A stretch of 15,500 bases of DNA from JBGCDD01 sp045105075 (GTDB lineage Bacteria > Pseudomonadota > Alphaproteobacteria > Rhodobacterales > Rhodobacteraceae): positions 1-15,500 of the forward strand of contig JBGCDD010000062.1 of assembly GCA_045105075.1 (NCBI GenBank). Reading direction: 5' to 3'. The translations under genes were made by a program, and so were the position numbers. Shown here in pieces: positions 1 to 6,200 of the stretch; position 1 is the stretch's first letter; each line of letters begins with the position of its first letter. The notes beneath the pieces were generated by a model. It had not been told where the DNA came from. It made no database searches and was given only the letters and a program-made list of their open reading frames with translations.

Positions 1-49
1 CCGATGATCCCGCCGGACCCACATGGCGCCCGGCCTGAAAGGACATGTT

Positions 50-1183
50 ATGAGCAAAATCAACACAACCCATGTGGGCAGCCTGCCGCGCAGCCAGGGC
101 GTGGTCGATTTCATCTTTGCGCGCGAAAACGAAACGCCGTACGACGCGCCCGCTTTTGATGCCGCGATGACGGCAGCGGTGTCCGACACCGTGGCCAAAC
201 AGGTGGCCGCTGGGATTGATCTGGTCAGCGACGGTGAGACCTCGAAAATCTCCTATGCCACCTATGTCAAAGACCGCTATACCGGCTTTTCCGGCGACAG
301 CCCGCGCAACGCGCCTGCCGATCTCAAGATGTTTCCCGGCTATCTGACGCGGCTGGCCAATGACGGCGGCACCCCGAAATACGCCCGCCCGATGTGCACC
401 GGCGCCGTGCGCTCCAAAGGTCAGGGCGAGCTGGGCAAGGACATCGCCAACCTGATCGCGGCAATGGGCGAGCACGGCGCGTCGGGTGGTTTCATGAATG
501 CGGCCTCTCCGGGCGTGATATCGCTGTTTTTGCAAAACGATTTCTACAAAACCCGTGAGGCTTATCTGGCCGCTTTGGCGGATGCGATGAAGGCAGAATA
601 TGAAACCATCGTCGCCGCAGGTCTGTCCTTGCAGCTTGATTGCCCGGATCTGGCGCTGTCACGGCACATGTTGTTTGCCGATCTCAGCGATCAAGAGTTT
701 CTAAAGATCGCCGCCACTCATGTCGAAGCGCTTAACCATGCGCTGTCCGATATTGCGGCAGAAAACGTGCGCATCCATATCTGTTGGGGCAATTACGAGG
801 GCCCGCATTGCTGTGATATTGCGATGGACACGGTGTTTTCAACGTTGATGTCGGCCAAGGCGCAATTTGTGCTGTTTGAAACCTCAAACCCGCGCCATGC
901 CCATGAATGGACTGTGTTCCGCGACCGGCGCAGTGAAATTCCGGACGACAAGGTTCTGATCCCCGGCGTGGTCGACACCACAACCAATTTCATCGAACAC
1001 CCCGAACTTGTGGCGCAACGCATCGAACGCTTTACCGGTATTGTTGGGGCGGAGCGGGTGATCGCCGGGTCCGATTGTGGCTTTGGCACATTTGCCGGCT
1101 TTGGCGCAGTGGATCCTGACATTGCGTATGCCAAACTGGGCGCTTTGGCTGAAGGTGCGGCGCTGGCGTCGGGGCGGTTGTGA
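50..1183 (+). CDS. MetE C-terminal-domain-like methyltransferase (cobalamin-independent methionine synthase II family)
   Basis: A 377-residue protein of the zinc-dependent MetE/epoxyalkane:CoM transferase-like superfamily, about half the length of full MetE, so it is the C-terminal catalytic barrel alone. The N-terminus carries the family signature HVGSLPR (residues 8-14). The zinc site is readable: H243 and C245 in HICWGN, E277 in LFETSNP, and C343 in GSDCGFG. These match the His/Cys/Glu/Cys ligand set of MetE. The family moves methyl or alkyl groups to or from thiols; the actual substrate cannot be read here. I chose ATG 50 over an ATG at 23 because AAAGGA lies about 6 bases upstream and the protein then begins with the family motif. 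The TGA overlaps the next gene's ATG. In the first 49 bases an incoming + strand frame could end at TGA 5-7 or 36-38; nothing more can be said. Confidence 0.85.
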   Translation: MSKINTTHVGSLPRSQGVVDFIFARENETPYDAPAFDAAMTAAVSDTVAKQVAAGIDLVSDGETSKISYATYVKDRYTGFSGDSPRNAPADLKMFPGYLTRLANDGGTPKYARPMCTGAVRSKGQGELGKDIANLIAAMGEHGASGGFMNAASPGVISLFLQNDFYKTREAYLAALADAMKAEYETIVAAGLSLQLDCPDLALSRHMLFADLSDQEFLKIAATHVEALNHALSDIAAENVRIHICWGNYEGPHCCDIAMDTVFSTLMSAKAQFVLFETSNPRHAHEWTVFRDRRSEIPDDKVLIPGVVDTTTNFIEHPELVAQRIERFTGIVGAERVIAGSDCGFGTFAGFGAVDPDIAYAKLGALAEGAALASGRL

Positions 1184-1875
1184 TGGAGGGCTTGCTGGAC
1201 CAGCTGCGCGGCGTCGATACGCCCACCGTGTGCAACGCCATTGAAGTGGCGCAAGGCAAGCGCGGTTTTGCCAATTTCACCCGTGCCACGATGCTGTCAA
1301 GCGCGCCCGAAGCCCGGGCTTTGGTGGGCTATGCGCGCACGGCCAAAATCGCCGCTGTGGCGCCGCCAAAGGACGCACCCGACGTGGTGCGCGCGCGTCG
1401 GATGGCTTATTACAAACACATGGCCGAAGCGCCGGAACCGGCCATCGCGGTGCTCGAGGATCTGGATTTTCCCCATTGCGTTGGCGCATTCTGGGGCGAA
1501 ATCAACACCACCGTGCACAAGGGATTTGGCCTGAACGGCACGTTGACCAATGGGGTGATGCGCGATTTGGGCGATCTGCCCGAGGGCTATCCTGTGATTG
1601 CAGGCTCGATCGGGCCGAGCCACGCTTTTGTACATGTGCGCGAAATCGGCACGCCGGTGCGGATTTTTGGCATGGACGTCAGCGAGGGCGATCTGGTCCA
1701 TGCGGACCGCCACGGTGCGCTGGTCATTCCGCCGGCGGTTTTGCCGCGTCTGGGGGCTGCGATCACCCGTCTGCTTGAAACAGAACAACTGGTGTTGGGC
1801 CCGGCGCGCGCGCCGGGGTTTGATTTCGCCAAGTTTCAGGCCGCATGGGCGGCGTTTGAAGCCGCGCGCACCTAG
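1183..1875 (+). CDS. RraA-like / HMG-CHA aldolase-like family protein
   Basis: A 230-residue protein of the family variously named RraA, dimethylmenaquinone methyltransferase-like, or 4-hydroxy-4-methyl-2-oxoglutarate aldolase. Visible family motifs are AFWGEINTT (102-110), NGVMRDL (123-129, with R127-D128 at the substrate and metal site), GSIGPSHAFVHV (141-152) and GDLVHADRHGALVIP (169-183). The aldolases cleave 2-oxo-4-hydroxy acids to pyruvate or oxaloacetate plus a second carbonyl compound using a divalent metal. True RraA proteins instead inhibit RNase E. The surroundings favour a metabolic enzyme, but the substrate is not determinable. The ATG at 1183 shares its A with the preceding TGA, so translation is probably coupled to the MetE-like gene; a GTG lies just upstream at 1180. 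The TAG stop overlaps the stop of the opposite-strand DUF2855 gene. Confidence 0.85.
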   Translation: MEGLLDQLRGVDTPTVCNAIEVAQGKRGFANFTRATMLSSAPEARALVGYARTAKIAAVAPPKDAPDVVRARRMAYYKHMAEAPEPAIAVLEDLDFPHCVGAFWGEINTTVHKGFGLNGTLTNGVMRDLGDLPEGYPVIAGSIGPSHAFVHVREIGTPVRIFGMDVSEGDLVHADRHGALVIPPAVLPRLGAAITRLLETEQLVLGPARAPGFDFAKFQAAWAAFEAART

Positions 1876-2966
1876 CCTTCGGTCAGCGACAAAACATGCC
1901 CCTGCGCCGGGTCGGCACGCCCGGACAGCGCGGCGTGGTACTGCTCCAACAGGGCGGTGGCGCCGTGGGCTTCCTGCACGGTGATCCAGCCTTGGGCGTT
2001 TTCGATGAACCCAGCCCAGGCTTTGCCAAGCTTCGTCTGAAAGTCGACCACGCCCCAGTCTGAAATCCGCTGTTGCGCATAGCTGGGCGCGAAAAAGAAC
2101 TTGGGTTTGGGGCCCGGCACCTCAATCTCGGTGTCCGCCAGCGCGTCCCAATGGGTGAGACCAACGCGGCAACTGTTGGCCAGCACGCCGTCCAGATGGC
2201 TGTGCAGCGCGCGCAGCACTTTGGCGCTGCCGGCCATGTCAACAAAGGCGCTGGGTACACGGTCAAGTTTGTCGATGTCGTCGTAGCTGAGCACCTGGCT
2301 GTAGCAGCCCAGACCTTCGACAAAGGCGCGGTTGGAGGCGCTGGTCAGACCCACCACTTGCACCGTGCCCCCTTGGGACAGCAAATGCGCCAGCGACATC
2401 GAGGTTTTGGACGAGGCGCTGGACAGAATCACTTGCGTTGCGCCGAACATGTTGTTGTCGCGGTGCAGATCATCCAGCAGGAACGAGGTGGTGAACAGCG
2501 GGCGAAACAGGCTGATCAGGCCTTCCAAATCGGGCGCATAACCGGGATCGGTTTTGGTAAAACTGTATTGATTGTAGATCGTGGCCATCGGCGCGCGGTG
2601 CTCGGCGATGTCGGTAAAGCCAAAGGGTGTGATCTTGCCGGGGCTGACCATCAGGTGCGTCGACATCGGGAAATAGCCATAGACCCGCGTGCCTGGCGCG
2701 ATGTCGGCGTGCCCCGAGGCAATCACATCGCCGTAGCCCCAGACCGGCACGCGGCCAAACCCGTCGCGGTCGTGCGGGAAGAAGTTCCAATAGCCGATAT
2801 GCTCGGGCGCCACTGCATAGGTGATATTGTTGGCGGTCAGCGCGAAGCGGTCAATGCGCAACAGGCATTGGCCCTCGGGTGGGGTGTCGGGAAACTGCGA
2901 CGGTGCGATCACGGCATCGCTTAGGTCGGCACGATTTACGATCAGATCTTGTCCTGCGACGCTCAT
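1872..2966 (-). CDS. DUF2855 family protein
   Basis: A 364-residue protein that I recognise as DUF2855, a family of unknown function with a fold resembling zinc-free medium-chain dehydrogenase/quinone oxidoreductases. Characteristic segments are IDRFALTANNITYAV (about 38-52), GYWNFFP (about 58-64), GRVPVWGYGDV (about 71-81) and YGYFPMSTHL (about 95-104). A central VILSSASSKTSMSLAHLL stretch, then GTVQVVGLTS, sits where a nucleotide-binding region would be, but no clean GxGxxG is visible, so cofactor use is open. The reading frame stays open well upstream, but the start at 2966 is preferred: AGGAG lies about 9 bases before the ATG, and the upstream translation is not family-like. It is transcribed divergently from the GcvH-like gene and ends head-on against the RraA-like gene with overlapping stops. 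Confidence 0.85.
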   Translation of the reverse strand: MSVAGQDLIVNRADLSDAVIAPSQFPDTPPEGQCLLRIDRFALTANNITYAVAPEHIGYWNFFPHDRDGFGRVPVWGYGDVIASGHADIAPGTRVYGYFPMSTHLMVSPGKITPFGFTDIAEHRAPMATIYNQYSFTKTDPGYAPDLEGLISLFRPLFTTSFLLDDLHRDNNMFGATQVILSSASSKTSMSLAHLLSQGGTVQVVGLTSASNRAFVEGLGCYSQVLSYDDIDKLDRVPSAFVDMAGSAKVLRALHSHLDGVLANSCRVGLTHWDALADTEIEVPGPKPKFFFAPSYAQQRISDWGVVDFQTKLGKAWAGFIENAQGWITVQEAHGATALLEQYHAALSGRADPAQGHVLSLTEG

Positions 2967-3087
2967 CTTCGGGGTCTCCTTTTGGGTTGGGGGCACAGGA
3001 ACACAGGGCAGGCTTGGACTGCAATCCCGACACCGCGTCACATTTGGCCTATCGGTTGCGCGACAGATCAGGCAATTGATCCGAAAA

Positions 3088-3109
3088 CACCAATGCGGCA
3101 CGGTTGGTG
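3088..3109. promoter_or_regulatory. Inverted repeat CACCAA-N10-TTGGTG in a divergent promoter region
   Basis: Perfect 6-base arms at 3088-3093 and 3104-3109 lie in the 183-base gap between the divergent DUF2855 and GcvH-like genes, 40 bases before the GcvH-like start. It could be a regulator operator or a small hairpin in the mRNA leader. I see no convincing -35/-10 pair in this gap. No regulator gene lies next to it. Confidence 0.35.
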
Positions 3110-3149
3110 CAGGGCTTGGGATGACACGTGAAAGACAAGGACATATGCG

Positions 3150-3509
3150 ATGAAATTCACCGAAGAGCATCAATGGTTGCTGGAAGAGGGCGACGTGATT
3201 GTTGTGGGCATCACGGAACACGGTGTCGAACAGCTGGGCGATATCGTGTTTGTGGACCTGCCCGAGGAGGGTGATGAGGTCACAGCAGACGAGGCCGTTG
3301 TGGTGATTGAGGGCGCGGAGGAAACCATGGATTTCCTGTCACCGTTGGATGGAGAAATCGTGGATGTGAACCCGGCGCTTTCCGGTCAGCCGACTTTGCT
3401 GAATGAGGATGCGACCGGGGCCGGGTGGTTGTTCAAGATCAGCGCAAGTGATGTGTCGGCGATGGAGGACTATCTGGATGAGGCCGCCTATCGCCGGTTC
3501 GTGGCCTAG
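3150..3509 (+). CDS. GcvH-like protein lacking the lipoyl lysine
   Basis: A 119-residue protein that aligns along its length with glycine cleavage H protein: MKFTEEHQWL at the start, GITEHGVEQLGDIVFVDLP (20-38), SPLDGEIVDVNPAL (64-77) and an NEDATGAGWLFKI tail motif (85-97). In true GcvH the hairpin reads roughly ESVKAAS, with the lysine carrying lipoate. Here the same stretch is EGAEETM (54-60), which puts Glu57 at the lysine position. The only lysines in the whole protein are K2 and K96, so canonical lipoylation is impossible. No gcvT or gcvP is adjacent. It is therefore either a neofunctionalised H-like scaffold or a decaying paralogue; the clean full-length frame and good ribosome site (AAGGA 8 bases before the ATG) argue that it is expressed. 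The protein is strongly acidic. Confidence 0.85.
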   Translation: MKFTEEHQWLLEEGDVIVVGITEHGVEQLGDIVFVDLPEEGDEVTADEAVVVIEGAEETMDFLSPLDGEIVDVNPALSGQPTLLNEDATGAGWLFKISASDVSAMEDYLDEAAYRRFVA

Positions 3510-3580
3510 CGCGCTTGGTGGGTGAGGGAGCCTCCGGCGGGGATATTTTTTGCAAGAGGAAAAGGCGGGTGGCGCGCTAG
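3506..3580. repeat. 9-base inverted repeat spanning two convergent gene ends, enclosing a GC-rich/T-run element
   Basis: CTAGCGCGC at 3506-3514 and its perfect reverse complement at 3572-3580 contain the stop codons of the GcvH-like gene and of ghrA, so both genes end in TAGCGCGC on their own strands. Between them lies GAGGGAGCCTCCGGCGGGG (about 3524-3542), then ATATTTTTT ending at 3551. This resembles the short 'CCTCCGGCGGGgatATTTTT' intergenic element that I recall as frequent after genes in Rhodobacterales. It may act as a bidirectional transcription end, but the stem-loop just before the T-run is short, so I do not call it a strong intrinsic terminator. Confidence 0.45.
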
Positions 3581-4512
3581 TAGCCGAGTTTGCGGTCGAC
3601 TTCGTGCAAGAGCGGCAAATCTGAGCTGATGCGGCGATAGTTTTCGGCGACGTCTTTTAAAGCGTCGCCCAGGTGCCAGCCGGAGACGTGCGGTGTTAGC
3701 GTGAGATTGGGTGCCTGCCACAGCGGGTTGTCGCGGGGCAGGGGTTCTTGGGAAACCACATCGAGAACCGCGTGGCCAAGCGAGCCGTTTTGGAGCGCAT
3801 TGATCAAGGCTGGCTCATCGATCAGATCGCCACGCCCGGCATTGATCAGCATGGCGCCGGGTTTCATCTGGGACAGCATTTGGGCGTCAAAAAGACCGCG
3901 CGTGGCCTGGGTTGAGGGCAGGATCGCAGCGACGTAGTCGCAACGCGCCAACAGTTTGGGCAGAGCATCGGGGCCATGATGGCAGGGAATGTCGGGCAGG
4001 GTTTTGGGCGTGCGGCTCCAGCCTTCGACGTTGAAGTCCAAGGTTTTGATCATCTGGGCTGTGCGGGTGCCGATATGGCCCAGACCAAGCACGCCAACCG
4101 TTGTTTTGGGGGCTTCGCGCGGGGCGATTGGATCCCAATGACGGTTGGTTTGTGCCGTGTCATGGGCGGTCATATTGCGCTGGTGGCGCAGGATGTAGGC
4201 AAGGCAGTATTCCGCGATTTCGCGTGCCGGGGCGTCAGGTTTAAGCCGCGTGACACGGATATGATCGGGCAAAGCCGGGTTTGCGACAATAGTTTCAACG
4301 CCCGCGCCGAGCTTTTGCACCAGTTTGAGATTGCGCAGTTGTGGCGGCAGATCAGGGGCGAGGCTGGACACAGCGAGCATGGTAATGTCATCTGGATCGC
4401 CCAGGGTTTCGCGCAGGCGAATATCAGAACCGGGCAGCAATTCTGCAACCCGGTCGCGCAGATCGGCGTCAGCCATCCAGCCTTTCAGTCCAATATCAAT
4501 CAGCAACGCCAT
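3577..4512 (-). CDS. ghrA: Glyoxylate/hydroxypyruvate reductase A-type D-2-hydroxyacid dehydrogenase
   Basis: A 311-residue protein matching the usual length of GhrA, a cytosolic NAD(P)H-dependent reductase of glyoxylate and hydroxypyruvate to glycolate and glycerate. The dinucleotide-binding loop is GLGHIG (143-148) within TVGVLGLGHIGTRTAQ. The catalytic triad of the 2-hydroxyacid dehydrogenase family is present: R227 in NAGRGDL, E256 in SQEPLP, and H275 in TPHVSGWH. R166 shortly after the Rossmann loop (GWSRTP) suggests NADPH preference, by analogy with the family. The start at 4512 gives the family N-terminus MALLIDIG; the ribosome site is weak (AGAAAG). The frame stays open upstream, but that translation is low-complexity and overlaps the opposite membrane-protein gene. 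The exact substrate within the family is not certain. Confidence 0.88.
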   Translation of the reverse strand: MALLIDIGLKGWMADADLRDRVAELLPGSDIRLRETLGDPDDITMLAVSSLAPDLPPQLRNLKLVQKLGAGVETIVANPALPDHIRVTRLKPDAPAREIAEYCLAYILRHQRNMTAHDTAQTNRHWDPIAPREAPKTTVGVLGLGHIGTRTAQMIKTLDFNVEGWSRTPKTLPDIPCHHGPDALPKLLARCDYVAAILPSTQATRGLFDAQMLSQMKPGAMLINAGRGDLIDEPALINALQNGSLGHAVLDVVSQEPLPRDNPLWQAPNLTLTPHVSGWHLGDALKDVAENYRRISSDLPLLHEVDRKLGY

Positions 4513-4540
4513 AGGTCTTTCTGCGCAAATCGCAAGCAAA

Positions 4541-4565
4541 GGTAAAGCCCGGCTTTGGGCTTTCC
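4541..4565. promoter_or_regulatory. Inverted repeat AAAGCCC-N6-GGGCTTT between divergent genes
   Basis: Perfect 7-base arms at 4544-4550 and 4557-4563 flank the loop GGCTTT. Two more pairs (GG 4541-4542 with CC 4564-4565) form if T4543 bulges. It sits in the 99-base gap between ghrA (- strand, start 4512) and the membrane-protein gene (+ strand). No T-run follows on either strand. A divergent operator or a leader hairpin fits better than a terminator. The string GGTAAAG recurs at 4572-4578. Confidence 0.4.
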
Positions 4566-4611
4566 TTGGGCGGTAAAGGCTGGAAGAAACGGGGTGGTAA
4601 AGGGGGTATGT

Positions 4612-5142
4612 GTGCTTGGTTTGATGGACTGTGCGCTGGCGCGATGGGCGCCGCAGTTGGGCGATCCGACGCTGCTGGGCTGGGCGTTGACGTTGGGCTA
4701 TGGGGTGGCGGCTTTGGTTTGTTTTCGTGCCCCAAACGATGTGCCGCGGTTTTTCCGGGGCGTGGCGGTGATCATGCTGCTGGCCATGATCAACAAACAG
4801 ATGGATCTGCATGTGGCCCTGACCGCATTGGGGCGCTGTGCCGCGCAGGCGCAGGGTTGGTTTGGCGCGCGCCGTGCGGTGCAATTGGTGGCTGTTCTGG
4901 TGTTGCTTGGGGGGGTTGCACTGGCGCTGCTGTGGGTGATTTGGTCTTTGCGTGCACAGCTTGGCCAGCTGTGGTTGGTGGCGAGCGGGCTTGCGGTGTT
5001 GGCGGTCTATGTTGGGTTGCGCGCGGCGGGGTTGCTGCATCTGGACGACGTTCTGGGCGTGAACATCGTACCTGGTTTGCTGTTGCTGAGCCTTGAGGCA
5101 GGGGGGATCGTTTTGATCATCTGGGCAGGTCTGCGCGCCTGA
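4612..5142 (+). CDS. Multi-pass inner-membrane protein of unknown function
   Basis: A strongly hydrophobic protein, about 176 residues from GTG 4612, with likely membrane segments near 20-38, 49-60, 89-112, 118-138 and 152-174. A polar stretch INKQMDLHVALTALGR (60-75) follows the second segment and looks like a conserved signature, because unnamed membrane proteins with 'NKQLDLQ'-like strings are familiar to me. It is no recognised transporter or enzyme. The start is uncertain: GTG 4612 has AAGGGGG 5 bases upstream, ATG 4624 is a second option, and the frame is open back to a TTG at 4555 within the inverted repeat. The gene lies divergent from ghrA and 74 bases before the M19-like gene, so it could open that transcription unit. 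Confidence 0.65.
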   Translation: MLGLMDCALARWAPQLGDPTLLGWALTLGYGVAALVCFRAPNDVPRFFRGVAVIMLLAMINKQMDLHVALTALGRCAAQAQGWFGARRAVQLVAVLVLLGGVALALLWVIWSLRAQLGQLWLVASGLAVLAVYVGLRAAGLLHLDDVLGVNIVPGLLLLSLEAGGIVLIIWAGLRA

Positions 5143-5216
5143 GAAGGGTCGCTATCTGGTCTGAGACGTCGCAATTACATTTGCCAAAACGCACCGGCAC
5201 GGTCAAAGTTAGCGTC

Positions 5217-6200
5217 ATGCGAGCTCCAGTTATAGACAATTTGCAATATGCCAATTTCTCTGCCGAGATTTTCCAGCAGATGCGCGCCGGCGGAGTGGAC
5301 GCGGTGCATGTGACCATTGCCTATCACGAGTCGTTTCGCGAGATGGTGTTGAACCTTGAGCGATGGAACCGGTGGTTTGAAACGCACAGCGATCTGATTT
5401 TCAAAGGCACATCTGCAGCCGATGTTGCCTATGCGCAGCAAACGGACCGCACCGCGATCTTCTTTGGGTTTCAAAACCCCAGCCCGATCGAAGACGACAT
5501 CGGCTTGATTGAGATTTGCCATCAGCTGGGCGTGCGCTTTATGCAGCTGACCTATAACAATCAACCCTTGCTGGCGACGGGCTGTTACGAAGACGAAGAC
5601 ACCGGCTTGACCCGTTTTGGCAAACAGGCGGTGGCCGAAATGAACCGCGTTGGACTGGTCATCGACATGAGCCACAGCGCCGAACGTTCGACGCTTGAGG
5701 CGATTGACCACTCCGCGCGCCCTATCGCCATCACGCACGCCAACCCGCATTGGTGGCACCCGGCGTTGCGCAACAAATCTGACACGGTGCTGCGGGCCTT
5801 GACGGCGCGGGGCGGAATGTTGGGTTTTTCGATATATCCACATCACCTTCGTGGCGGAAGTGATTGTTCTGTCAGCGATTTCTGCGAAATGATTGCCGAG
5901 GCGGCTGGGCGTTATGGCGCCGAAAACCTCGGTATTGGAACCGATCTGTGCCAGGATCAGTCCGATAGTGTTGTGGAATGGATGCGGGTGGGCCGGTGGT
6001 CAAAACAGATGGATTACGGCGAAGGTTCGGCCGCTGCACCTGGGTTTCCTGCAATGCCGGACTGGTTTGGGGATAACCGAGATTTTGGCAATATTCGCAA
6101 CGGATTAAAAGCCAAAGGTATGACGTCACATGAAGTCGATGGAATAATGGGCGCCAATTGGCTGCGCTTTTATGACACCTCATTTGGGCCGCAACCATGA
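5217..6200 (+). CDS. Atypical peptidase M19 (renal/membrane dipeptidase-like) family protein
   Basis: A 327-residue protein of the M19 amidohydrolase-fold family. Recognisable segments are FFGFQNPSPIEDD (82-94), LGVRFMQLTYNN (104-115), GLTRFGKQAVAEMNRVGLVIDMSH (130-153), THANPH (173-178) and GIGTDL (239-244). H153, H174 and D243 match conserved M19 positions. The N-terminal HxD metal motif is replaced (VIDNLQY where VIDGHND is usual) and the bridging Glu of the EGG motif is Gln86, so the canonical binuclear zinc site is incomplete. I recall the same FGFQN string in a pseudomonad M19-like protein beside dimethylglycine demethylation genes, which suggests a distinct subfamily rather than decay. 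ATG 5217 is chosen over TTG 5181 because subfamily similarity starts there; no clear ribosome site is visible for either. The TGA overlaps the next ATG (ATGA). Confidence 0.8.
   Translation: MRAPVIDNLQYANFSAEIFQQMRAGGVDAVHVTIAYHESFREMVLNLERWNRWFETHSDLIFKGTSAADVAYAQQTDRTAIFFGFQNPSPIEDDIGLIEICHQLGVRFMQLTYNNQPLLATGCYEDEDTGLTRFGKQAVAEMNRVGLVIDMSHSAERSTLEAIDHSARPIAITHANPHWWHPALRNKSDTVLRALTARGGMLGFSIYPHHLRGGSDCSVSDFCEMIAEAAGRYGAENLGIGTDLCQDQSDSVVEWMRVGRWSKQMDYGEGSAAAPGFPAMPDWFGDNRDFGNIRNGLKAKGMTSHEVDGIMGANWLRFYDTSFGPQP

Noticed and set aside
2073..2924. 283-codon + strand frame
   Set aside because: It is antisense to the DUF2855 gene, which has recognisable family motifs and a ribosome site.
3076..3089. 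FNR-like site TTGATCCGAAAACA before the GcvH-like gene
   Set aside because: Only the left half matches TTGAT-N4-ATCAA; the right half does not.
3577..5040. Long - strand reading frame extending ghrA upstream to 5040
   Set aside because: The 176 extra residues are low-complexity Pro/Gln/His/Arg-rich sequence antisense to a clearly hydrophobic membrane-protein gene, and the family N-terminus begins at 4512.
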